Below are positions 53,516 through 61,276 of a DNA stretch of 64,000 nucleotides, one piece after another. A model generated the notes under the pieces. The model was not told the DNA's origin. It saw only the letters and a program-made list of their open reading frames with translations, and ran no database searches. The position numbers and the translations under genes are program-made. How positions within the stretch are numbered: the first letter of the stretch is position 1; the number at the start of each line of letters is the position of its first letter. The stretch is from JAJDAT01 sp964570665. GTDB taxonomy: Bacteria; Nitrospinota; Nitrospinia; Nitrospinales; JAJDAT01. Where the stretch lies: positions 1 to 64,000 of the forward strand of contig CAZMZH010000007.1 in assembly GCA_964570665.1 (NCBI GenBank), in the 5' to 3' direction.

Positions 53516-53935
53516 TTATCGGCGTCGCACCTCTTGAGCTTGCCCTGAGCTAGCCGAAGGGTCGTTTGACAAGATACGATTCACCAATCGTCCCGCTTCG
53601 TCGTAGAAATAAGAAACCTGAACGTGATCCGAATTACTCTGCGCGATCAACCGATTGGCGGAGTTGTATTGATAATTCGTCGTCTTTCCCTGATAATCGG
53701 TTTTGGTAGCGACGTTGCCAACTTTATCGTAAGTCCAACTGAGAGTTTTGTTGGTTGTGGCGCCATTGTGATCGAGCCGTTCGTCGTTTTTACTAATCAA
53801 ACGATTCTGCTGGTCGTAGGTGAACGAATAGATGATGCCGCCATTAGCAACCTGTTGCAAATTGCCAAAACTATCGTAAGTGCGCAGTTCCTGTTTGCCG
53901 TCATTATAAAAATCGGTAAATATCAACCGATTCAA
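53516..53935 (-). pseudogene. Rhs fragment upstream of the frameshift
   Basis: 139 codons of YD repeats ('YDSFGNLQQVANGG', 'YDQQNRLISKND', 'YDKVGNVATKTD', 'YNSANRLIAQSN', 'YDEAGRLVNRI'). It then reads through a REP-like insert (S-A-S-S-G-Q-A-Q) and stops. The frame continues upstream to about 53990 ('FFFAYDTLNRLIF'), where homology ends. Confidence 0.85.
53531..53561. repeat. REP-like insertion in the rhs gene
   Basis: A 31-base 'CTTGAGCTTGCCCTGAGC' + 'TAGCCGAAGG' element. Removing it restores the standard Rhs sequence 'D-A-D-N-R-L' in frame with the upstream part (31 = 3n+1), so it is the cause of the frameshift. Confidence 0.75.
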
Positions 53936-53962
53936 GGTGTCGTACGCAAAGAAAAAGTTGTG

Positions 53963-54167
53963 ACTGTAACTATAATAACAGTTATCTAGTCTGAAATACT
54001 TGACCCCAAAGCTGTGTTTGGTAAAATAAATATAGTCTTAGACTAGTGTCCTGCGGTAGGTGGGTTAAAGGTCGTAGCTTTGGCAACGCCCCGCCCAAAG
54101 TAGGGAACTGGGGGTCGGTTTTCTCTTTACTGCTTCGGCAGTCGCTTGAAAGCTATCCCCCATTTTT
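53963..54167. other. Structured element between Rhs fragment and hypothetical gene
   Basis: Contains several inverted repeats: ACTGTAACTATAATAACAGT (53963-53982), TAGTC-TTA-GACTA (54033-54045), CTTTGG...CCAAAG (54079-54101), and GGGGG...CCCCC enclosing ACTGC-TTCG-GCAGT followed by TTTTTTT (ends ~54167). The last could be a plus-strand terminator or structured RNA. It may be a remnant of a mobile element. Confidence 0.4.
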
Positions 54168-54542
54168 TTAGAACGTCGAAATCAAAAACAATTTTTTATC
54201 CTTCCCCTCTTTTTGCTCGCGTATGTGGATGGTAACGACTATTCCTTTTGACGTGATCCCTTTAAACTCGTTGGAAATACCCATCTGATCCCGTTTTTGA
54301 TCAGTTAAATCCTTTTTTCTAACTTTCGCAATTAACTCTAATCCAACAAAGAAGCGACGTTTCCTTCGAGTTCGGTCATTACGGTCATTTGTGATTGCAA
54401 GATATCTATCTAAAAAGACAGTTCTCTTTTTTCCTAACCCGTTAAAATTAATCCGACCTTCGATTTGTTCAATTTTTTGGTTTATCAGATCGTCCAGCGA
54501 TTTTCCTTTTTGCGTTGCAATTTCCGTTTTCAACTTAAGCAT
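54168..54542 (-). CDS. Hypothetical protein in the island
   Basis: 124 residues, rich in Lys/Arg ('RNDRTRRKRRFFVGLEL', 'VVTIHIREQKEGKDKKLFLI'). No family recognised. It occupies a cassette position just before repeat R2; a transposase remnant or an effector/immunity gene are possible. Confidence 0.4.
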   Translation of the reverse strand: MLKLKTEIATQKGKSLDDLINQKIEQIEGRINFNGLGKKRTVFLDRYLAITNDRNDRTRRKRRFFVGLELIAKVRKKDLTDQKRDQMGISNEFKGITSKGIVVTIHIREQKEGKDKKLFLISTF

Positions 54543-54679
54543 GGAGCGAATTGTACAGCGAAATTAACGCAAACAAAAGCATCCTTTCTCTCTTTTGATT
54601 ATGACAACAAGCAAGAATTAAATTAGTAAACCCAGGCTCACCATGAGAGCGCTGATAGAAGAGAAATAATATGACTGAT

Positions 54680-54910
54680 TTCGGAATCGTAATAGCGGGC
54701 TCGGTAGTAATATACAGAGGCTCATTCAACTCCAGAGCTTAAAAAACTGTCAGCCTGAGGCTCTCGAAGGCCGAGCGCCATACGTTAAAATAAAACGACT
54801 CCAAAACTTCCAATCAGTTACAAACCAATTTTCCCAATAAAATTAATTAGCTGTCATCCTTGAGTGAAGCGAAGGATCTACCCCAATGCGGTTTTAGAAT
54901 TAATTTTCTT
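54680..54910 (-). repeat. Rhs-derived island repeat R2
   Basis: 'ATCGTAATAGCGGGCTCGG' (Rhs YYYRARYYD) + AGTAATATAC, a REP block, 'CATACGTTAAAAT', 'CAATCAGTTACAAACC', a REP-like 'CATCCTTGAGTGAAGCGAAG' palindrome (54850-54880), and the block 'CCCCAATGCGGTTTTAGAAT' (54881-54900). Same order as R3-R5. Lies between the 54168 gene and the TA pair at 55036; the ~490 non-genic bases here are this repeat plus AT-rich sequence. Confidence 0.8.
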
Positions 54911-55035
54911 ATTAATCCAAAAGTAGTTTTAGCTTAATTTTAAAATGAAATGAAGATGAAAGTTTGTACCTATACATCCTATTTCCTTAATGTTTCCTTC
55001 TTGCTGACCTGATAAAGGAAGAGTATAATTTCCTC

Positions 55036-55305
55036 ATGGCTACTATTACAATCAAATTGGACATTGACAAAAAAGAACAAGGTTGTCTTTTCGAAGTCGA
55101 CGAAAATGCAGAGCGACAAATAGAAAAAGAACGTCAACGTTCTGGCAAGGATCGCGATGCAATTATTCTTGACATAGCCCAACGAACACTCTCTCTAATG
55201 GAATTCAATGCTATTCGGGAAGAGTTAGCTCCCTATGCTGAAAAAGCAAATTTGAGCGAAGAAGAAATACTCGCTCTGCCAAGAATGTCTTCAAAAAATA
55301 GCTAA
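55036..55305 (+). CDS. Antitoxin of a PIN-domain pair
   Basis: 89 residues: beta strand 'ATITIKLDIDKK', a central helix with 'RQIEKERQRSGKDRDAIIL', and acidic tail. Plausible ribbon-helix-helix/CopG-type antitoxin. The toxin follows 12 bases later. Confidence 0.65.
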   Translation: MATITIKLDIDKKEQGCLFEVDENAERQIEKERQRSGKDRDAIILDIAQRTLSLMEFNAIREELAPYAEKANLSEEEILALPRMSSKNS

Positions 55306-55317
55306 CCGATAAAGTAC

Positions 55318-55728
55318 GTGAGAGTTTTTTTTGACACGAACGTATTGGTGAGCGCTTTTACTAGCGGGGGAATATGCCTTAATCTAGTAAAAAGAACAAT
55401 TGAAGACACGCAACACAACCTGCTCGTAGGCACAGTTATTATTGACGAGCTAAGTCGGATTTTGACTCACCGGTTTAACTACCCTCCCCAAAAATTAGAT
55501 CGCGTAATAGCCTTCCTAATTAAATATAGGGCAATACTTATGCCCAAAACAAAGCCTCCCGTTTCTGTCCGCGATCCCGATGACGAACTGGTGCTCGCCT
55601 CTGCGCTGGAAACAGGAGCAGACATTCTAGTTACAGGAGACAAAGATCTACTAATACTGGGCGACACAGCGGGAATTAAAATAGTAGACCCACGCATGCT
55701 TTGGGAGATGTTGACAAAGGAAGATTAG
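55318..55728 (+). CDS. Putative toxin, PIN family
   Basis: 136 residues, GTG start. 'VFFDTNVLVSAFTSGG', 'IIDELSRIL', 'VRDPDDELVLASALETGAD' and 'VTGDKDLL' provide the four conserved acidic residues of PIN ribonucleases. Plus-strand cassette that ends 7 bases before repeat R3. Confidence 0.88.
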   Translation: MRVFFDTNVLVSAFTSGGICLNLVKRTIEDTQHNLLVGTVIIDELSRILTHRFNYPPQKLDRVIAFLIKYRAILMPKTKPPVSVRDPDDELVLASALETGADILVTGDKDLLILGDTAGIKIVDPRMLWEMLTKED

Positions 55729-55734
55729 CGCATC

Positions 55735-56000
55735 CGGATTCCTAATCGTCAAATCAGGCTCTGTAGTAGTATACGGAAGCTCATTCCATAAGGCAGCCCC
55801 GCTTCCGGGCTCTAAAAAAATGTCACTCTGAGCCTGTCGAAGGCCGAGCGTCGGACGTTAAAATTAAATTACCTCTCTCCCGCCCCAGCCTGTCCTGAGC
55901 GAAGCCGAAGGATCTAGACCAATTTTTCCAATAAAATTCATTAGCTGTCATCCTTGAGTGAAGCGAAGGATCTACCTTAATGCGGGTTTTGGCTTAATTC
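55735..56000 (-). repeat. Rhs-derived island repeat R3
   Basis: A diverged copy: 'CAGGCTCTGTAGTAGTATAC' + 'GGAAGCTCATTCC', REP-like 'GAGCCTGTCGAAGGCCGAG' (55831-55849), a further 'CCTGTCCTGAGCGAAGCCG' element (55888-55915), 'CATCCTTGAGTGAAGCGAAG' (55949-55968) and 'TTAATGCGGGTTTT'. Fills most of the 396-base gap between two TA pairs. Confidence 0.75.
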
Positions 56001-56124
56001 TTATTGATTTCAATCGTACTATATACGCTATAACATTCAGTACAAAATCCTAACTTGATTGTTTATTTACGAATATTCCCGTAAAATAATTCTATTAAGC
56101 TTTTTTGTTACCGGAGATTAGGGA

Positions 56125-56370
56125 ATGCCAATTAAAATCCTAGAGCATGTCAAAGCCCAGGAACTTCCAAAATCCTGGAAAAAGGAACTAAATCCCAGCC
56201 CCGAGGAAACGTTTCGAATTACTATTGAACCCGAAAGCGAGCTGACTGACGAGCCGTTTGACGTAACCCATGATCCTATCTTTCAATTAGAAGGATATGA
56301 CTCAGATGCGCCTTCTGACTTATCTAAAATTTCAGATAAGTTACTTTATGGAAAAAACCATCCTGCATAA
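56125..56370 (+). CDS. Antitoxin-like protein of a VapC-type pair
   Basis: 81 residues, acidic: 'PSPEETFRITIEPESELTDEPF'. Starts with AT-rich leader and a GGAG-like site. Its last base is the first base of the toxin's ATG (TAATGG overlap), a coupled pair. Not assigned to a known antitoxin family. Confidence 0.65.
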   Translation: MPIKILEHVKAQELPKSWKKELNPSPEETFRITIEPESELTDEPFDVTHDPIFQLEGYDSDAPSDLSKISDKLLYGKNHPA

Positions 56371-56777
56371 TGGAAACGGTTTTCCTGGATGCAAATGGGT
56401 GGATCGCCCTTTCAAATAAAAGGGATCAATTAAACGCTAAAGCGGTTAATCGTAATAAAGAACTCCTTCAAAATCAGACTCGCTACCTAACAACCAATTT
56501 CGTTCTAGACGAAACCTATACCACACTCATGGCAAAGGTAGGAAACTTTGCGGCTGTGGACTTCGGCGAAAGAGTCAGAAACTCAAAATCCGTCACGATT
56601 GTTCACATCTCTCCAGAAATCGAAGAAGAAGCTTGGCAACTTTTCAAAAAATACTCCGACAAACAATTTTCTTTTACAGACTGCACTTCATTTGTTGTGA
56701 TGCAAAGATTTAAATTGGAAAAAGCATTCACAAACGACCATCATTTTGAACAAGCAGGATTTTCAATTCTGTTATAA
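56370..56777 (+). CDS. PIN-domain (VapC-like) toxin
   Basis: 135 residues: 'VFLDANGWIALSNKRD', 'TTNFVLDETYTTLMAKVG', 'FSFTDCTSFVVMQRF' and 'AFTNDHHFEQAGF' supply the PIN acidic residues. Plus strand, followed by repeat R4. Confidence 0.88.
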   Translation: METVFLDANGWIALSNKRDQLNAKAVNRNKELLQNQTRYLTTNFVLDETYTTLMAKVGNFAAVDFGERVRNSKSVTIVHISPEIEEEAWQLFKKYSDKQFSFTDCTSFVVMQRFKLEKAFTNDHHFEQAGFSILL

Positions 56778-56844
56778 TCAAATTTTATAAACCAAATCCG
56801 TTTGCGAGAGAAACCTCAAAACTCCTTTTACAAAAAAACACTTA

Positions 56845-57020
56845 ATCTAAGTGGGCTCGGTAGTAATATACGGAGGCAGAAGAACGCCGTACACTAAAAT
56901 TAAACTTCTCCATTGCCTCCAATCAGTTACAACTTAATTTTCCCAATAAAACTCAATACCTGTCATCCTCGAACGAAGTGAAGGATCTACCCCAATGCGG
57001 TTTTGAAATTAATTTTCCTT
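56845..57020 (-). repeat. Rhs-derived island repeat R4
   Basis: 'GTGGGCTCGGTAGTAATATA' + CGGAGG, then 'CCAATCAGTTACAA', a REP-like 'TCATCCTCGAACGAAGTGAA' (56961-56980) and 'CCCCAATGCGGTTTTGAAAT' (56990-57009). The REP block present in R1-R3 between GGAGGC and the CATACG-like box is absent here, as in R5. Confidence 0.78.
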
Positions 57021-57093
57021 CTGGTTCAGAAGAAGTCTATGAGTAAAATTTTATAATTAAAGAAATGAAAAATATTTCTGGAAAAGATTAATT

Positions 57094-57408
57094 TTAGTTG
57101 TCTGGAAGGTTATATTCTTTTTTAGCATATTCAAAAGAAACTACTGATAAACGAAATGGCCCCAGCCCATGCATTGCACTATGGGGATATGTGTATTCCC
57201 AATATCGCCCCTTAAACCATTCTCTATATAAAATATGAAAACCACCAGGTGCATCAGCAATCTTTTTCAGGAAAAATAGTCTAAAAAATTCTAATCTTCT
57301 TACGTTTTCACTCACTATTCTTCCATTTATGACTTCCCAATCTTGATCAAGCTTGGTTTCACCTTTTGTTATTTTAAAAAAAATCTTTAAATATAAGTTT
57401 TTTAACAT
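57094..57408 (-). CDS. Imm27-family immunity protein
   Basis: 104 residues. 'DQDWEVINGRIVSENVRRLEF' near the start and 'GGFHILYREWFKGRYWEYTY' then 'PHSAMHGLGPFRLSVVSFE' are the Imm27 pattern (W-E..G-R-I, RIE, LYxD..GRyWELTYP, E/A-M-H-G-x-G-P). It lies directly downstream of a decayed Rhs toxin tip on the same strand, as expected of a toxin-immunity pair. Confidence 0.88.
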   Translation of the reverse strand: MLKNLYLKIFFKITKGETKLDQDWEVINGRIVSENVRRLEFFRLFFLKKIADAPGGFHILYREWFKGRYWEYTYPHSAMHGLGPFRLSVVSFEYAKKEYNLPDN

Positions 57409-57429
57409 GTCAAAAAGTTTAAAGAGAAA

Positions 57430-58215
57430 TCACTTTGAATAAACTTGTTGCATCATATTATTATTTGGCTTGTTTGGGTAGATTACAAAACCACCTTGTG
57501 CAGGTTCGCCCTGACTTACCGCATTAATACCAAACCCAATTCCCGAAGCTCTATCTGAGACAATTCGGCCAGTTGCATCACTTGGAATAGAACCATTTGG
57601 AACAACGAACTCTCGTGCTCCACCCTGAGTAAATCCTCCATCTATAAACCCTGGTTCAGTACGATTTCTTGGAATATCAAGTTTAGAAAAGTTGCTTGAA
57701 GAAAATTCAAAAAGATGAAAAGATCCAGGATTCTCAATTATTAGTCGTTCAGCAATTTATTGAGCACTATTCAATCCCTCTAATGCTCCTGCGTCAGCAA
57801 CAAAAGCATCTGGTCTCGTTTTTAAATTTAAAAGAAAATCTGGATTGAGGTCTTTAGAAGGAATTGTACGAACTAGATTTTCAGGTATACCGCTCCTTGT
57901 AAAAGTGGACGTACAGCTTGCCCACCGCCAGTAACAAAAGGAATTAATGCACCGCCAACGTCTAAAAGCAATGCAACTCCGTTTGTTAAAGTTAACCCCT
58001 CTTCGGCTATAAAAGCGAGATCGGCAACAATAAATCCTATATCCAATAATGTGTCTGCAAAGTTTCCTGTAGGATCATTTGCGTTAATTGGGTTATTGTG
58101 GACATATGCATAAAAATTAACTCCGGCCTTAAATCCTACAGGATCCTCAGTTAAGAACCTTCCGACTTCGGGATCGTAATAGCGGGCTCGGTAGTAATAT
58201 ACGGAGGCAGAAGAG
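57430..58215 (-). pseudogene. Orphan Rhs toxin tip, decayed
   Basis: It begins in the Rhs core ('YYYRARYYDPEVGRFLTED', 'NFYAYVHNNPINANDPTGN'), runs ~60 residues in frame, then shifts frame near 57890 ('SGIPENLVRTIPSKDLNPDF', 'IDGGFTQGGAREFVVPNGSI') with one in-frame stop (TAA near 57757) and ends 'GGFVIYPNKPNNN' then 'MMQQVYSK'. The shifted part looks like a folded toxin domain but I cannot name it. Its immunity gene (Imm27) follows. Confidence 0.75.
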
Positions 58216-58335
58216 CGTCATACGCTAAAATCGAATTTAGCCAATGCATCCAACCAGTTACAAACAAATTTTTTCAAAAAAAACACCAATCTAAAATTTT
58301 GACCCCAATGCGGTTTTAAAATTAATTTTCCCACT
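58155..58335 (-). repeat. Rhs-derived island repeat R5
   Basis: 'GGATCGTAATAGCGGGCTCG' + GTAGTAATATACGGAGGC, 'CATACGCTAAAATC', 'AACCAGTTACAAAC', and 'CCCCAATGCGGTTTTAAAAT' (58303-58322). It lacks the REP blocks. Overlaps the start of the decayed tip. Confidence 0.78.
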
Positions 58336-58393
58336 TAAACAGAAACGATTTTGGTTTATTTTTTCGATTAAAAAAAGAAGGGAGTAAGTATTT

Positions 58394-58933
58394 TTAAGAA
58401 CTAGAACTTTTTAGCGAAGAATTTTCTTTAGAAGTTTCTAATTTACTCTCTTTTAGTATTGAAGCAATTTTAGAATAATCAGAACCTATTTTTTTTCCAG
58501 CCCAATCAGAATAAACATATTTTAACTTATTATTATTTTCTGAAATAATTATCGAAATTGAATGATCAACTAGAAATTTTTTTTCATATAAGACATCAAT
58601 GATCTTATTTCTTTCAATTAACATTAAATAAGTCAATGAAGTTACTCCAAACAACACATACTTGCTAGTAATCGCTATTCCAAAATGACCAAGAATTAGG
58701 GGATCAATATCTTTTCTAATTTTTTTACCATTTGATTCACTATATATCTTGAGGACACCTCGACGAACTCGGAAGATCACTTTGTCTTCAAGGTTTTTAA
58801 TTAATTTATGCCCCAGTAAAATTCGGGTAATTCCAATAAAACCATAATCTAAGAATACTATCAGAACAATTAATGGAAATATTGCTTCGAGCCAAAAATC
58901 CCAACTCACAATCATTTCTTTTAGGTAGCTCAT
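58394..58933 (-). CDS. Membrane protein in the position of an immunity gene
   Basis: 179 residues; hydrophobic N-terminal segment (~13-36), then a soluble, beta-rich region ('ILGHFGIAITSKYVLFGVTS', 'HSISIIISENNNKLKYVYSD') with Lys/Ser tail. Not in a family I know. It is ~84 bases downstream of the Rhs tip gene at 59017 on the same strand, so I infer immunity to it. Confidence 0.55.
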   Translation of the reverse strand: MSYLKEMIVSWDFWLEAIFPLIVLIVFLDYGFIGITRILLGHKLIKNLEDKVIFRVRRGVLKIYSESNGKKIRKDIDPLILGHFGIAITSKYVLFGVTSLTYLMLIERNKIIDVLYEKKFLVDHSISIIISENNNKLKYVYSDWAGKKIGSDYSKIASILKESKLETSKENSSLKSSSS

Positions 58934-59016
58934 TTAAAAAACTAAAGTCTCAAAAAAATTAGATATTATTGAATAAATTACTGTACTAAAACTTTTTATC
59001 TCGAAAATACTTTTTC

Positions 59017-60162
59017 CTATTTACTATACACTTGTTGCATAAAATTATTATTGGGTTTATTAGGATAGATCACAAATCCCCCTCCAGCGCCACCGGAATT
59101 AGATTGAGCGTTTCCAGTAAAAAAATTGGAAATACTATTGAATAAATTCTTTGCTCCATCAACAAAATCTCCAATAGCGTTGCTTCGAAAAGCCGATTCA
59201 GTATTCGTTATTGTAGGACCTACTTCAGGAGTATTAATTCCAAAAGGAGAAAGACCAAACTCGAAAAATGCTTGAACATTATCTTTGGTGCTGGTGGTTG
59301 GAAATGTTGCCCCAAATGTAAAACTTCGCTTTTGAGTAATGGGAAATGATCCGCTAATAGACCTTGATCTACCCTCAAGGTTATCTAGCGTAGTATTTTC
59401 ATTGCCAAATAAAAAGTTAACAAACAATCCACCACTCTCGCTTTGTCCTGAAAGGACTCCCCCTTCTTCATGTTGGGTAAAAATACCAAACTCCAATGTT
59501 TCCGTATCGATGGCAACAATAGTACTTACAGAACCTTTTGCCCCAACTCCTTCGGGAGCAAAACCACCACCGCCTCCAAAATTGAAACCAACAGGCCTTT
59601 TCCCAGCTGGATCGTTAAAACTGATTGGGTTATTATTTACATAAGCATAAAAATTTGGTCCGGCTTCGAAACCTAAAGGGTCTTCAGTGAGGAAGCGGCC
59701 AACCTCAGGATCGTAATAGCGGGCTCGGTAGTAGTATAACCCGCTTTCGTCCAACTCGCGTCCGGTGTAATGCAATCGATTGCCGTTGTCGCTGCCGGTT
59801 TCCGTTATCAATTCGCCAAAAGGACCGTATTGCATCGTCGCCTGTGCGCTTCCTAACGATTCCACCAGGGACGTGACCGACCGCAAATGATCGTGATGAT
59901 AGCTCGCCCCTGTTTCATTACCGCTAGAATCGTAATGGAGCCCGTGCACCACCTCGTCCACCACCACGCCGCGAAAATATTGATCCTGCAATTGAAATGT
60001 CTGGTCGTAAATCGCTTCTAAATGCTCCCCTTCTAAATAATAGTTCCGCGTATTTAATCCTCCATCATTATTCCTGATCCTGTAATCGCTCGGATCGTAT
60101 TTAAAATAAAACGATTTACCCGGAGTCGACATTCCCGTCACTCGATTTTTTTTATTTTCCAT
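59017..60162 (-). CDS. 5'-truncated Rhs protein with distinct C-terminal tip
   Basis: 381 residues. It starts with 'MENKKNRVTGMSTPGKSFYF', in the middle of an Rhs core that is almost identical to 52640-53110 (only 'ENK' in place of 'QDQ'-type upstream sequence), so the gene lacks its large 5' part. After 'NFYAYVNNNPISFNDPAGK' the ~190-residue tip is Gly/Ser-rich and beta-like ('GFNFGGGGGFAPEGVGAKG', 'FGAT'), ending in 'GGFVIYPNKPNNNFMQQVYS' + K. Not assigned to a toxin family. It would need another rhs gene for delivery. Confidence 0.75.
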   Translation of the reverse strand: MENKKNRVTGMSTPGKSFYFKYDPSDYRIRNNDGGLNTRNYYLEGEHLEAIYDQTFQLQDQYFRGVVVDEVVHGLHYDSSGNETGASYHHDHLRSVTSLVESLGSAQATMQYGPFGELITETGSDNGNRLHYTGRELDESGLYYYRARYYDPEVGRFLTEDPLGFEAGPNFYAYVNNNPISFNDPAGKRPVGFNFGGGGGFAPEGVGAKGSVSTIVAIDTETLEFGIFTQHEEGGVLSGQSESGGLFVNFLFGNENTTLDNLEGRSRSISGSFPITQKRSFTFGATFPTTSTKDNVQAFFEFGLSPFGINTPEVGPTITNTESAFRSNAIGDFVDGAKNLFNSISNFFTGNAQSNSGGAGGGFVIYPNKPNNNFMQQVYSK

Positions 60163-60203
60163 TATTAATCACAAAAAGGCTTGATACTACTAAATGTTTC
60201 AAT

Positions 60204-60232
60204 TTGAGAAAAGGAAGGAAATAAGTTAAAAT
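60204..60232 (+). promoter_or_regulatory. Candidate promoter of fbp
   Basis: TTGAGA (60204-60209), 17-base spacer, TAAAAT (60227-60232); fbp ATG is 49 bases downstream of the -10. Plausible sigma-70 promoter. Confidence 0.55.
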
Positions 60233-60280
60233 CTGGAGCTTTTATTCCGTACTTTTTGAAAGGTTTTAAGGTTTCCTAAT

Positions 60281-61276
60281 ATGTCTGGAATCACTTTAGT
60301 TCAACATATCCGCGCGCAGGAACAGAAATCCCCTGGGGCTACCGGAGAATTCTCAGGTTTAATGAACGATGTACTGGTCGCGGCAAAACTAGTTTCGCGC
60401 GAAGTCAATCGCGCTGGTATCGCCGAAGATATTATTGGATTGACGGGCGAAGTGAACGTGCAAGGCGAGGAAGTTCAAAAACTCGATCACTATGCGAATG
60501 AAACCTTTATTAAAGTGCTTTCTCAATCTGGCAAAGTTTGCGCTATAGGCTCTGAAGAAAACGAAAACGCAGTTATAGTCCCTAAAGACCAACAAACCAG
60601 CGGTAAATACATATTTATGATGGACCCACTGGACGGCTCTTCAAATATCGACGTGAACGTAGGAATTGGGACCATTTTTGCCATTTATGAAAAGAAAAGT
60701 TCTGGCGATACGGTTACCGATGAAGACTTATTACAAAAAGCCGATCAACAAGTTGGAGCTGGTTACGTTCTCTATGGTTCCAGCACAATGTTTGTCTATA
60801 CCACAGGTAACGGAGTTCATGGTTTTACGCTCGATCCCGCTATCGGAGAATTTTATCTTTCTCACCCAGATTTAAAAATTCCCTCAAAAGGTTCCATTTA
60901 TAGCGCCAATGAGGGAAGCGTATCCTTCTGGAACGACAAACAAAAAGCTCTTGTCCAATACTATAAAGAAACGGATAAAGAAACCGGCAGGCCTTATAAA
61001 TTACGCTATATCGGAACTCTGGTGTCGGATTTTCACCGAACTCTTCTTAAAGGCGGTATTTTTATGTATCCTGGGGACAGTAAAAGTCCCAATGGGAAAC
61101 TAAGGTTTGCGTTTGAAGCCGCTCCCTTAGCTTTTATTGTCGAGCAAGCCGGCGGCAAAGCGAGCGATGGGAAGTCCAATATTTTTACTCAATCGCCCAC
61201 TGAACTTCACCAAAGAATTCCACTTTTTATCGGCAGTAAGGAAGATGTTGAGTTAGCCGAAAAAAAATTGCAGTGA
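60281..61276 (+). CDS. fbp: Fructose-1,6-bisphosphatase class I
   Basis: 331 residues. 'MDPLDGSSNIDVNVGIGTIF' contains the metal-binding D-P-x-D-G-S-S-N motif; 'GSEENEN', 'RYIGTLVSDFHRTLLKGGIF' and 'EQAGGKASDG' are also typical of class I. Gluconeogenic hydrolysis of fructose 1,6-bisphosphate. First of three plus-strand housekeeping genes after the island. Confidence 0.96.
   Translation: MSGITLVQHIRAQEQKSPGATGEFSGLMNDVLVAAKLVSREVNRAGIAEDIIGLTGEVNVQGEEVQKLDHYANETFIKVLSQSGKVCAIGSEENENAVIVPKDQQTSGKYIFMMDPLDGSSNIDVNVGIGTIFAIYEKKSSGDTVTDEDLLQKADQQVGAGYVLYGSSTMFVYTTGNGVHGFTLDPAIGEFYLSHPDLKIPSKGSIYSANEGSVSFWNDKQKALVQYYKETDKETGRPYKLRYIGTLVSDFHRTLLKGGIFMYPGDSKSPNGKLRFAFEAAPLAFIVEQAGGKASDGKSNIFTQSPTELHQRIPLFIGSKEDVELAEKKLQ

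Noticed and set aside
54535..54729. 64-residue minus-strand ORF
   Set aside because: It is made from the Rhs repeat R2 read out of frame (TTEPAITIPKS) and has no independent support.
50689..60162. Integron cassette array
   Set aside because: No integrase gene and no attC-type imperfect palindromes with paired core sites were seen; the repeats are Rhs coding sequence plus REP elements.
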